DNA from: Reticulitermes speratus | Taxonomy: Eukaryota; Arthropoda; Insecta; Blattodea; Rhinotermitidae | Direction: 5' to 3' | Assembly: GCA_021186555.1 (NCBI GenBank) | Contig: JAJKFL010000011.1 | Span: forward strand, 6,454,501 to 6,518,500 | Length of the DNA: 64,000 nucleotides | Shown here: in pieces, positions 54,382 to 64,000 of the stretch | Layout of the letters: every line of letters starts with the position of its first letter | How positions within the stretch are numbered: position 1 is the stretch's first letter | Program-made: the position numbers and the translations under genes | Notes under the pieces: generated by a model | Databases searched by the model: none | Told to the model about the DNA's origin: nothing | The model's input: only the letters and a program-made list of their open reading frames with translations

Positions 54382-54563
54382 GATTTGCGAACACTAATGT
54401 ATATTTGCGAACACTGATGTATATTTGCGAACACTGATGTATATTTGCGAACACTGATGTATATTTGCGAACTCTGATGTAAATTTGCGAACACTGATGT
54501 ATATTTGCGAACGCTGATGTATATTTGCGAACACTGATGTATATTTGCGAACACTGATATATA
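54382..54563. repeat. 20-bp tandem repeat, 9 copies
   Basis: The unit is atttgcgaacactgatgtat with single-base variants. Minus-strand frames through it (54084-54604) are by-products. Confidence 0.9.
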
Positions 54564-55096
54564 TTCTTCATTGCATTGTTATAGATATTAAAAGAAGGTA
54601 ACATGATATGGGCGGGATGTATAATCCGCAGGAGATAGATGAGAAAGGCCTACAAATTTTTGGTCTTAAAACCCGAACGCTTGAGGGGCCAAAGTAGATA
54701 TGAGGAAAAAATATTTGAAAGAGACCCCACGGAGACAGAATGAAGCCTTGTGCATTCGATTCTTCTGCTTCATTTCCCTGACGACTTGCTCGTTTTACCT
54801 TGATTCACATGTTGTTTATTTCACGACGCTATCAGTACCTGAGACTATTGCCTTGAATGATGAATAATGAACTTGGAGAAACGTCGAACGAAGCGGTAGT
54901 GGCCTATTTAAAGTACGGATACTTTATAACATTTAATCAAATAAATCCTTTTCCTTGCAAGGATTTAAAAGCAGTTGATCAGTTTGTTTTGAAAAAATAA
55001 TGAAAAATTCGTCGGAGAATTTCTTGATAGGCCGACCGACTCTTAGCTTATAAAGAAGCCATCTGCAACATTCAGTTAATTCTTTTTCTTTTTCCA
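54564..55096. other. No gene seen; LINE 3' end trace
   Basis: Around 55016-55066, gaatttcttgataggccg with ttagcttataaagaag resembles the 3' end of LINE family 1. Confidence 0.35.
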
Positions 55097-55351
55097 GTGG
55101 CTCGACAGCCCCTTGGGGGCCTAGACCGCCTCATTTTTCGAGGCTTCACGATCACACACTTTTTAGACACACCACACTCGGTAGGACTCCTCTGGACGAG
55201 TGACCAGCTCGTCGCAGAGACATCTACCTGACAACACACAACAATCACAAGAGACAGACATCCATGCCCTAGGCGGGATTCGAACCCACAATCCTAGTAA
55301 GCGAGCGGCCGTAGACCCACGCCTTAGACCGCACGGCCACTGGGATCGGCT
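55097..55351 (-). mobile_element. Leu-tRNA-derived SINE, family C
   Basis: Minus-strand copy with head gatcccagtggccgtgcggt, box B gtgggttcgaatccc, body gacgagctggtcactcgtcc and 3' end gctgtcgagcc, then an A-rich tail (plus-strand ttctttttctttttc). No clear direct repeat found. Confidence 0.8.
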
Positions 55352-58274
55352 CCTACATGAATAGTTCGGATAAAAGTGGAGATATTTAAATCCTTTATTT
55401 CTCTTGCTTTAAATCCTGGAATTTTAACGTGTGGACATATCATTCTTTCCTTCCATTAGAGTCTGAAAGAGTAACACCTCAAATTATTCATCTACTATTT
55501 AGCATATATTACGTATGTTCCAGAGCTTCGGTTAAATATATCATATTTCCAGATACATATCTGTATGTAAATGAGGCTTTGATAAGTCTACCTACATTCA
55601 GTGCCATGTTTTAGAGTCTACCATTCAGTGTGTGATTGACATAGTGCGCTTTTGACATGCGTAAAAGCATTGCGATGTAGCAATACATTAGTTCTCCTAT
55701 CAGTCAACTGTACATGTGATCACGAAGCTCCTACCGTTAGCACGACCCTGAAGCCTGTGTGGTATATCAACATTAATATTTGACCTCAGCCAAGTAATAT
55801 AAAAGTTCTACTTGAGATTTGAAGGGAGCACCAAGCTGTACTCAAGAAATCACAGCACCTGGCAACTCAGACTGTCAAGGTGCTTCTCATATACGTTATA
55901 GTTTTACGAATTGTTCTCTCTTTTCTTTGTTTAGCGTTCATTTTCAAGAGGAAGTAGTCAGCAGGGAGAGATATCTTATAGCACTCATATTACAGGGATA
56001 TTTTGAGGAGTCACCAATGAGACAGAGGCGTGTCTCCGGACCCAAAAGGACGTTATATAACAGTGCAGCTGTTTCCTCAAGATGAAACTCCGATTCTCTT
56101 CTGTAGAAGCTTTTCACTCCCATTCTTCTCTCTCAGTGAATTATTGAATAACCATGACTGCTGTATACGGCATCCTCAATTGTCTTGGGATTTAAAAAAG
56201 AATAACGTTTTTAGGCGCTTTAGCAAAATTGCGAAAAGCGACTCTTAGTTTCGCCATGTCTGTCTGTCTGTCTGCACGTCCGTCTGTCCACATGGAACAA
56301 ATCGGCTCCCCTTGGACGTATTTTTATGAAATTTTATATTTGACGATTTTGACATTCTGTCGAGAAAATTAAAATTACATTAAACTTTGACAAGAACAAC
56401 AGGCACTTTACATGAACACCCACGTACATTTATGACAATGTCTCGCCCAATTTTTCAGAAATAATTCAGACAAAAGTTTTAGGGGAAATCAAACACACAT
56501 TTTATGTTCAAAAGCTTTTTTCCGAAAAAATCTTTCCGTTTATGAGATAATGTGGAAAAATATGGGACAGCCAGACAGGCCACAGATGGCAATATAATGC
56601 TGCGTAGAAAAGATGCGATTTGCATTCCGAATAACTAAGACAAGAACATATACACACAATCATAATACTTAATACTTATCACTTCATAAGTGATTAATTT
56701 CGTCTGATCTCGTAAAACGTTTTACGGCAGCAATTAAGAAAAACTGAGAAACTTCGCAAAGACTTATATGTCATTACGAAGTCTTTAGCCAAACTGTGCT
56801 TCTACAGAAGGCCATGAGCAGAAGTACATTCTTTTGTTTCAATGCAGCCTTTGTATGCAACATGTCAAAAGACAGGAAATTAGTTGGAATATAATTTCTT
56901 TCAAAAACTGGTACGTATGATTTGCATAGTTGCCGTTGACATAAATTTACCCTGAAAGCATTGTTGTTCAACATTTGATATTTTTATGTAGTTGAACATG
57001 ACATGTAGCTCAGTAAGACACACAGAACGCATTGTTGTGTTTCAACTGCACACAGTTAACCTACGCGACACAGTGTTGCATTATACGTACAGTGTCTATC
57101 TTGCCGGAACTACAGTTGTACAGTTGTATAGGTCGTGACTGGACCGAATCGAACCAGTGACGGAGATTAGCTTCTTCTAAGTAGCCTAAGTGTCTGGGAA
57201 ACTTTTTTATCTGAGTATGGAAACATCCATTTCACGAAACACTGTTTTTCAAGAATCCAGGGAAGATCGGCAATCCAAAAAATAGAATCATGCTCATTGT
57301 AAAATTATATTGTTATCAAAATGTAGTCTTGAATTTAAAAAAAAAATCATTCTGTAGTAGCCTGCTATCAGCAGTCAGTGACCTCTGTGTCTATTCTTGC
57401 TCGCGATGCTATTGTTCGTGTCGAGATATAAAAAAGGGCACATAGGCCCCTCTCTCATATATCAGACTCCCATTTCTTCTGCCTAGCATTATATCAGAAT
57501 TTTTGATGCTTTGTTATCATTCATTGTTTTGCTTAAATTACATTTTCCATCTTCATTATTTTTTTTATAACTTCTTGCCTTTGTCTTTAACTGCCTTTCT
57601 GCTATTTTTAATGCTTTGATTGCACGCTAATAGAATATAATTTCATTACACTTTTTACCCAGATCCTTGCAACAGACATATGTCTGAATGTTTATTTTTA
57701 AGGGAGGTTTAGACAGTGGCTAATATCGGAATAAAATATAAGGCGAATTACTGCGATGTGTTACAATGATTGCTGGTGAAAGGCAAAGATTTGTGTGTCT
57801 GTTGCTTGTTGCGAAGTCTTACGGTTCTTACGGTGTTTTTAATGGCGTTTCCAGAATTAACAGCTTTATAGAAAGTTGTCGATAAAATTACGGTACATTT
57901 ATCTATAGTAATCACATATTTCTATTTCGTTATCAACTTTACACCAGCTGTCCTCTACAGGACTAGCTAACCAAATAACTCCTTGCACCAGAGATATATA
58001 GAAGCTTGTAGTTGCTCAGTAGTCCAAAACATTCCCTGCCAGTATGGGATTCGATATTTCATCGCTTTACCCACAGAGTCCGCAACTGGTCCTCATTCTG
58101 AACCACGTAGAACCTCGATACATTTTTAGTATTGTGTTTCAGCTTTCTCCTAGGTTTCAGAGATGGTCTGTTCCCTTCAGTATTTGTAATTAATATTGTG
58201 CTTGCCTTTGTTATTCTCCGACTTTTACAATAGGCCTCGCATTCCAATCCCCTTAAGTTTTAGCGAAAAATGCT
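55352..58274. other. No gene seen
   Basis: Nearly 3 kb with no recognised gene. A (TCTG)n microsatellite lies at 56257-56288. A faint box B-like sequence (minus strand, about 58045) may be an old SINE. The frames at 55819-56085 and 56030-56248 have no known domain. Confidence 0.4.
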
Positions 58275-58284
58275 AATTATGAAG

Positions 58285-58500
58285 CTGAGAACTTCTTTAC
58301 TCTGGGGTGTTACGCAGCGTTGATTGGTAGTTAGTTACCGACGTTTCGTAACAACCTATCGATCCACTCTTAAAGGGTCCCTTGAAGATGAGATCAGTAG
58401 GGTTTCCCGAAACGTCGGCAACTAACTACCTATCTACTCTGCTTAACATACAGAAGAGTAAAGATCTCATTTACACCTCAGCAGAAGCCTGAAATTACGC
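58285..58500. mobile_element. Family II foldback element
   Basis: 216 bp flanked by the 10-bp direct repeat aattatgaag (58275-58284, 58501-58510). Arms share ttggtagttagttaccgacg and its inverse. The right end is cagcagaagcctgaaattac. Confidence 0.75.
58375..58420 (+). ncRNA. Decayed family II hammerhead-like motif
   Basis: CUUGAAGA as in the 54.1-kb copy, stem II weak (GAGA with UUUCCC), then GAA, ACGU, C17, GGC. Probably inactive. Confidence 0.3.
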
Positions 58501-58619
58501 AATTATGAAGATTTTCATAAAGCAACTTTACCTCGTCCCTTTTGTCTTCAGTGACCTTTCCAAAACCATCCTGGACCTATTTGAGATAACAGTTTTCACT
58601 GTGTCACGTTGTAGTTTGT

Positions 58620-58652
58620 TTAGGGTCGTGCCATGACTCAGGCGGTTGCCGT
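58620..58652 (+). mobile_element. SINE family B head fragment
   Basis: gtcgtgccatgactcaggcg matches the box A region of family B; only the head is present. Confidence 0.5.
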
Positions 58653-58699
58653 CATGTATTGGACACGGACAACTTTACCCTTTTACCTTTCTTTCTTAA

Positions 58700-59215
58700 A
58701 CATTCATTCGTTCATTCATTAATTCATTCATTCATTCCGTAGTCTGTCTTACAACAGGTCCATAGCCTCTTCCAAGGCGACGTCTCCACAAAGTGCGATC
58801 TAGTGCTTCCACTTTTAATTTCCAGTAAATTCTCGTTTCCTTAAAATCATCGACTAGCTGCTTACGTCTTTTACCTCGCCTCCCCGTCACGTCTATCCTT
58901 CCTTCTATATTTCCTTCAATAACATGCTTTAGAAGGCAGTTCCTACGCAAGATGTGACCAATCATGTTAGCTTTCCTTCTATTTATTGTACGTAGGATAT
59001 TCCTATCCTCCTTGTCTGTATGTAATACTTCTTCATTTTTCACACGATCGAACCGACTGATCTTCTACATCTTTCTCCAAAACCACATTTCAGATCTTTC
59101 AGGATATTTCAGATCTACTTTCCGAAGTGTCCATTTTTCAGCACCATACAATGCTAGGCTCCAAATGTAGAATTTTAGTAGTTTCTTCCTTAAATGTAAG
59201 ACTTTGTTCCATCTA
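58700..59215 (-). pseudogene. LINE C-terminal fragment (family 2), copy 2, with ATGA tail
   Basis: Minus strand. Upstream residues ALYGAEKWTLRKVD (about 59155-59115) precede a stop at 59065-59067, then the frame KNEEVLHTDKEDRNILRT, RRKANMIGHILRRN, TGRRGKRRKQLVDDFKETR and LGRGYGPVVRQTTE continues to the end. It matches the copy at 37400-37753 and extends about 60 codons further upstream. The 3' end runs into (ATGA)n-like sequence (58703-58738), a simple-repeat tail. Not functional as it stands. Confidence 0.8.
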
Positions 59216-59717
59216 ACCAGAACTCATAAAATGAGTTACATAAGGTCCTTCGTCCTATACAGGTCACCAGTTAGTTACATTTTGCATAAAAATTGGCACT
59301 ATCTACCCCCAGTTTCTGATCTGCTCGCTACCTCGACTGATCACAGTTCTCATGTGCACAAACAAACGCCCCGCTATCTCGAGGTCTGTTCCTCACATTT
59401 CTGCATCGGCATGTAACTAGAGCTCGGTTATTATGTCTTAGATAGAAGCTCGGAAAGCTTTTCATTGTACGGAAAGCAGCTGGTTGAATAGTAATCGTGA
59501 TTTTTGCCTTGTTACAACCGGTAAGTTGCATCGCGCTCTGGGAGGGGGAGAGGAAGACCCCAGTGTTGGTCAGATTAAAGTTGCTGGAAGGTGGGTACGG
59601 CATACACAAGATGGTCAACAATCTGCTGGCTAGGCCACATGTGGCGCTGCGTGGGGTTAGTAAGAGCAGGCAGATGGCGAGGTTTGGAGTTGTCGCAGCG
59701 AGATAGAGTTACTATTG
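59216..59717. other. No gene seen
   Basis: The overlapping frames at 59204-59416, 59328-59621 and 59497-59706 are on both strands and unrecognised. Confidence 0.4.
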
Positions 59718-59822
59718 GATGTGACGCTGTGACGTTAGGCACGTAGTTGCCGGATGTGACGCTGTGACGTTGGGCACGTAGTTCCCGGATGTGACGCTGT
59801 GACGTTAGGCACGTAGTTCCTG
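59718..59822. repeat. 35-bp tandem repeat, 3 copies
   Basis: The unit begins gatgtgacgctgtgacgtt and ends in cacgtagtt with small changes. Confidence 0.9.
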
Positions 59823-60733
59823 TATTTTTTAAGGATCTCCGTACCTTCGTCTTCAGAGTCAAATGCCTGTCCTTTTTTCATCAATTTTACTATTAAATTG
59901 AAAGAATTAATTCTTCGAAAAGTTGGTAACTACTCATTCAATAACACAGAATCACAACCACAAAAAAAAAAAAGATTTTAATCTTCTGCCAAACAACTCA
60001 AATTAAATAAAAAATCTCCTATCATTAATGCACGGACTAAAATGGTCCTCCAAAATTTAAGTCCATTTCTATCAGACTGCAAGTTCTGAACTCACAGAAG
60101 GTGTTAACGTCAAAACATTGTACGGTTTTACAGGTCTAGGAATTCATATATAGTTCCTCATCTCGGATGTAAACAATTCTCAAATTTGTTTTTTTTATCA
60201 GGCCTACGTTATAATATTCTTACGACAAAACTAAGTTGCTGGATCATTGTTCACACACGTGTTCAGACTTTAAAATGTAGCGGTTTACATGCATTCAATT
60301 TGAACAACAGCTAAAATGATGTCCTACATATTAATGAGAAACTTTAAAAATTATAAGTACGTATCAGACATGGTGTACTCTATAAAGTAAATTAATTCGT
60401 GGTTTTAAATTTTCAGTGCTTGCATCAAAGGAGTATTTACACAAGTTCATTTCAGTGTGAAATTTATTAGAAGGAACGATGCTATAAAGAGTTTCATAGG
60501 AAAATTTTAGTTGTAAAAACAAGATTTTTGAGGCAAGTAATGTGACAAACTAATTAACATAACATAACTTAACATAACATAACGTTGTTAATTATACGTC
60601 TAAACATGCTCCCTCTCCCTGAATTTTTAATTCTGGAATGGTAGGCCTTTTGCCAGTCTTCTGTTTAGTTGTAAATATTTAGCCCTTTACTGCCCAGTGG
60701 TTTCTTTATGTACCACCGCGTTTGACATTCAAA
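59823..60733. other. No gene seen; AACAT microsatellite
   Basis: A (taacataacat)-type run lies at 60556-60586. No coding evidence. Confidence 0.4.
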
Positions 60734-60741
60734 AATTCTAC

Positions 60742-61010
60742 TTTTTTTTTGTGAAGGGCCCCTAAGCAGATGCTACGGAACACACCGCTGCCTTGAGGCT
60801 TATTGTGCAAACCTGTGATGAAGATGATTAGTTTTCTTTTCATTTTTCCTAGTAATGGAGCACAGGTGGAATGAAATTGAGAGCGGAAAACCGAAGTACT
60901 CGGGGAAAAACCTGTCCCAGTGACACTTCGTCCACCAAAAATCCCACATTGACTAACCCGTGATCGAACCTGGGCCTCAGCGTTGGGAGGCCGGCGACTA
61001 ACCATGGCGC
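60742..61010 (-). mobile_element. tRNA-derived SINE, family B
   Basis: Minus-strand copy: head gcgccatggttagtcgccgg (box A damaged), box B ggttcgatcac, body tggacgaagtgtcactggga, 3' end aggggcccttcac then A9. Flanked by the 8-bp direct repeat aattctac (60734-60741, 61011-61018). Confidence 0.82.
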
Positions 61011-61018
61011 AATTCTAC

Positions 61019-61734
61019 ATTTTACCCACACAGTACATTTATGTGTTTTGTGTGTATCTCAGAACAAAAAGCGATTATTTCTCTACTAGCATTAACTGAT
61101 TGGTTTTTGTAATCTAGACGGAGTGTGTTTACTGCGCGATACGAAGTGAATTTGGGTTTTGGGAGGTTAAAGAAATAAGTATTATGACATCATGAAGGTC
61201 TTAAAAGTTTAACTTGTATTCTGCGGAACCTAGGATTTCTTAGGCGTAATATTACATCGTATAATTTGGCCATCCCTGCAATATGCTTACAATAAATGGA
61301 TAGGATGCAAGACCAGTAGTTGTGACAGGTTTTTCACCAATGTTGCTGGTTCTACTTGCACATCAAACGCGCAAGAGCTTGCTTGCCCTCGTGCACAAAA
61401 GCCAGGAGAAGCCGCCCAAGCACAGCCCCCCCCCCCTCTACCGGCCCTTACACCCATTATTGATACAGCCACGTTCACAACAAGCACACACCTGACAAGA
61501 TCCGACAGCTGCGGCTGCTTCTAGCGATTTGGTAATGATGGCGCGATGACCTGGAGCTGTGATTTCTTGCGCAGCAAATATTTCACTGTCTCAGGGTGCG
61601 CTGGGTTTCCCAACCACCTTGTTGTGTCATTGTTTTAGGGTTCCGGATATTAGTTTTATAAATGCTGTTAACAAGATTTGCGTGTGTCAAAAGAACAGGT
61701 AGGCCTAAACTCTATTATGGAGATTCTGGCCTCC
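61019..61734. other. No gene seen
   Basis: A C-run lies near 61427-61438. The frame at 61287-61487 has no known domain. Confidence 0.4.
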
Positions 61735-61900
61735 TGTAAAATGGATACCGTCTCTCTTTCCCGGGGGTAAAGCGACCGGAGCGTACCGTTAAACACCCAC
61801 CCCCATCTAGCACCGAAGTTAAAGAAATAGTAGAGCTATACCTCTATTCCCCCCCTGGGCCTTCATGGACTGTTCTAGGTTTAACCTCACTTAATATACA
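61735..61900 (+). mobile_element. SINE family D, 3' part
   Basis: gggtaaagcgaccggagcgt and catctagcaccgaagttaaa with tagagctatacctctattcc match other family D bodies. No head is visible. Confidence 0.6.
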
Positions 61901-61924
61901 TGCACCAATTAACTGAAGAAGACC

Positions 61925-62200
61925 AGGTATTTTAGTCTGTATATTGAAAAGGCTACGGGCTGGAAGGTCCAGGGTTTATATCTCGGCAGGGCAACAAATT
62001 TTTCTGCTCTCCGAAATGTCCTGTTCACCAAAATGTCTAGACACACTGCCTTCTATTCAATGGGTACCGGGTTTCTTTCACGGTGGTAAAGCGACCGGGG
62101 TGTGAAGTTGAAAAATTACCTCCATCTAGTGCAGAGGTTAAGAATGAATGGAGCTGCACCTATACTCCACTTATGTGTTCATGGCCTTGACAGTGACAAC
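61925..62200 (+). mobile_element. SINE family D
   Basis: Head region ttagtctgtatattgaaaag, box B-like gggtttatatctcgg, then ggtaccgggtttctttcacg and catctagtgcagaggttaag. A near-tandem neighbour of the copy at 61735. The 5' part of the 226-codon frame starting at 62102 comes from this SINE. Confidence 0.6.
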
Positions 62201-62287
62201 TTAGCCCTTAACTTTATAAGTTGGCCGAAATTCATAGAACTTCCTGTACATGTTACAGTGAAGGTCACATTACTTTTTATCTTTATT

Positions 62288-62782
62288 TCTAATTTGCTAT
62301 CCAAAAATACAAAAATTAAGTTATACAGAACTATAATTTTGCCTGTTGTTTTTTATGAATGTGAGACTTGGTCTCTCACACTGAGGGAGGAACATAAGCT
62401 GAGGGTGTTTGAGAATAGGGTGCTGAGGAGGATATTTGGGCCTAAGAGGGACGAGGTAACAGGGGAGTGGAGAAGACTACATAACGAGGAACTTAATGAT
62501 CTGTACTCCTCACCAAATATTATTCGGGTGATCAGATCAAGAAGAATGAGGTGGACGGGGCATGTAGCACGTATGGGTGAGGGGAGAGGTGCATACAGGA
62601 TTTTGGTGGGGCGACCTGAGGGAAGGAGACCACTTGGAATACCCAGGCTTAGGTGGGAGGATAATATTAAAATGGATCTTGAAGAAGTGCGATGGGGGGG
62701 CATGGACTGGACTGATATGGCTCAGGATAGGGACAGGTGGCGGGCTCTTGTGGATGCGGTAATGAACATTCGCTTTCCATAA
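62288..62782 (+). pseudogene. LINE C-terminal fragment (family 1), best copy
   Basis: An open frame runs from within the SINE (62102) to 62782; the LINE part starts near LLSKNTKIKLYRTIILPV. It contains [73 protein letters not shown] and [18 protein letters not shown], i.e. the region after the reverse transcriptase catalytic core of a non-LTR retrotransposon. No polymerase or endonuclease domain is present, so it is a 5'-truncated copy although still open. Copies at 17241 and 11142 are more decayed. Clade not assigned. Confidence 0.8.
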
Positions 62783-62885
62783 AACACGCGGAATTTCTTG
62801 ACTAGCTGATGACCTGTTAGCTTCTCAAGAAGGACTGTGCTCCATGGATTTAGTTAATTAGTTAGTTAATTTCTAATTACTATTC
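62783..62885 (+). mobile_element. 3' end and tail of the LINE at 62288
   Basis: gaatttcttgactagctgat and gttagcttctcaagaag, then ttagttaattagttagttaa, the simple-sequence tail of this family. Confidence 0.65.
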
Positions 62886-63159
62886 GTTTCGACTTTCTTC
62901 CTTTACAAAGACGTTTTCGTGGTCTGCGCATCCTGAGAGTGGATCATTAATTTTTCAAACGTGTTACTGCAGGAATTTATTAATTGAAAGTTGGTAAAAT
63001 TCTGAATCGTTTTAGCTGGCAGTACTACTGTACAGGATGTACTATATATTTAATGGATAATGCAGCTCTCATCATGCAAGACTTGAGGGTCTCGCGGAGG
63101 TGATCATGAGAAAAGGTGTCTTCCGAGATATGACGCCGTGTATTATGGTAAACGGTACC
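62886..63159. other. No feature seen
   Basis: Sequence between two LINE fragments; nothing recognised. Confidence 0.4.
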
Positions 63160-63420
63160 TTTATTAAACTCCAACGCCTTAGATGGATTGGGTTTCTGCA
63201 GCGGATAGATGATGCAAGAAACACCAAGGAAGTATACCATGCCAACTTACACCATAAACAACCTAAAGGGAGACCCAAACCTGGATGGAAAGATGATGTG
63301 GAGAATATCATAAGAAATATGGGAATTGTTAATTGGAGACAAGTAGCGCGGGATAGGGATTGATGGAAGAGGGCAAATAGGGAGGCGCCTATCCTTCTTG
63401 GATTTTGGCGCCACTGAAGA
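63160..63420 (+). pseudogene. LINE C-terminal fragment (family 3)
   Basis: Encodes LQRLRWIGFLQRIDDARN, PKGRPKPGWKDDVENIIRN and MGIVNWRQVARDRD, then a TGA at 63361-63363 followed in the same frame by WKRANREAPILLGFWRH. This layout (RWIGHL, GRPR.RW.DDV, DRD.WR) is the C-terminus of non-LTR elements. It differs from families 1 and 2. Interrupted and truncated. Confidence 0.7.
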
Positions 63421-63668
63421 AGATGTATGGTAAACATTTACCAAGGTTGTGGAGGACCCTACTGCGTCCCTTCCTTAGTATAGAATTACGAGAAGGTGGA
63501 GGCAGTGTAGTCGTCGAAAATGTGACAAATTTTTACCACACTAGACAATTTTATAACACAATGTACGACGTCACGTCACAGAAACGCCGTTCTACATCAT
63601 CTAATTAATCCTAGCGTAAAATTAGCTCAATCAAAAAGTAGCTTTGGAACGTAAAGACTACCTTTGGC
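63421..63668. other. No feature seen
   Basis: No recognisable feature. Confidence 0.4.
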
Positions 63669-63938
63669 CTTGCCATGGCTCAGGCGGTTAGTCGCCGGCC
63701 TCTTGCCGCGGAGATCCGGGTTCTATCCTGGGTCAGTCCATATGGGACTAATGGTGGACAAAGTGGCACTGGGACAGGATTTTCGCCGAGTACTACGGTT
63801 TTCCCCTGACAATTTCATTCCACCGGAGCTCCATGACTAGAAAAAAAAAACGAAAAATCACTAATCATCTTCATCACAGGGTTGCACAATAAGCCTTAAG
63901 GCTGCGATGCTTTCGTGGCATCTGCTGCGGGGCCCTTC
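63669..63938 (+). mobile_element. tRNA-derived SINE, family B
   Basis: Head ttgccatggctcaggcggtt with intact box A; box B gggttctatcc; body aaagtggcactgggacagg, an internal A10 run, and 3' end aataagccttaaggctgcg with gcggggccctt and a short A-tail. The target duplication is unclear. Confidence 0.82.
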
Positions 63939-64000
63939 AAAAAAAGGCTACTTTTTTTTTTTTTTGCTGAGTTGTTTGACTTTATGTATTCTTACTTAGT

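Noticed and set aside
62102..62782. Intact 226-codon gene
   Set aside because: The first about 60 codons are SINE and unrelated sequence and the rest is only the C-terminal end of a LINE protein, with no catalytic domain.

Overview
This is an eukaryotic, AT-rich, gene-poor stretch packed with interspersed and tandem repeats. I see no host protein-coding gene. The repeat mix (tRNA-derived SINEs including a Leu-tRNA-like family, truncated non-LTR retrotransposon C-termini, Penelope-like termini with hammerhead motifs, TA-target MITEs) suggests a large insect genome. The peptides of the LINE C-termini and the Leu-like SINE remind me of cockroach/termite (Blattodea) assemblies, perhaps Periplaneta. 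That assignment is from memory and is an inference.

Layout. 0-7 kb: a hammerhead-bearing inverted element (1.2-1.5 kb), a 72-bp tandem array (1.9-2.4 kb), a pogo/Tigger-like MITE (3.9-4.4 kb) and a 2.1-kb satellite of 24/48-bp units (4.6-6.7 kb). 7-20 kb: a 78-bp palindromic MITE, hammerhead elements, two degenerate LINE ends (11.1 and 17.2 kb) and several SINEs, including an inverted SINE pair (18.4/19.1 kb). 20-25 kb: a 1-kb foldback interrupted by a second foldback, a SINE inserted in a SINE, and a composite SINE. 26-35 kb: two more 78-bp MITEs, small tandem repeats, a hAT-like remnant and an RNase H-bearing LINE fragment. 35.7-37.1 kb: a 34-bp satellite with higher-order structure. 37-46 kb: LINE and SINE fragments, nested foldbacks, a perfect 59-bp-arm palindrome and a second Tigger-like MITE. 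47-49 kb: three adjacent hammerhead foldbacks, each with its own target duplication. 49.8-51.1 kb: a 53-bp satellite. 51-64 kb: sparse sequence with SINEs, two further LINE C-termini and a 5'-truncated copy of the main LINE.

The most notable content is about two dozen short sequences with the layout of minimal hammerhead ribozymes (helix I, CUGANGA core, stem II, GAA, very short palindromic helix III). Many sit as convergent/divergent pairs in snap-back elements ending in a shared TGCACGGTGAA tail and flanked by 9-16 bp direct repeats. This fits established reports of hammerhead variants with reduced stem III in Penelope-like retroelements. No reverse transcriptase or GIY-YIG gene for them is present here, so they look like truncated or non-autonomous copies.
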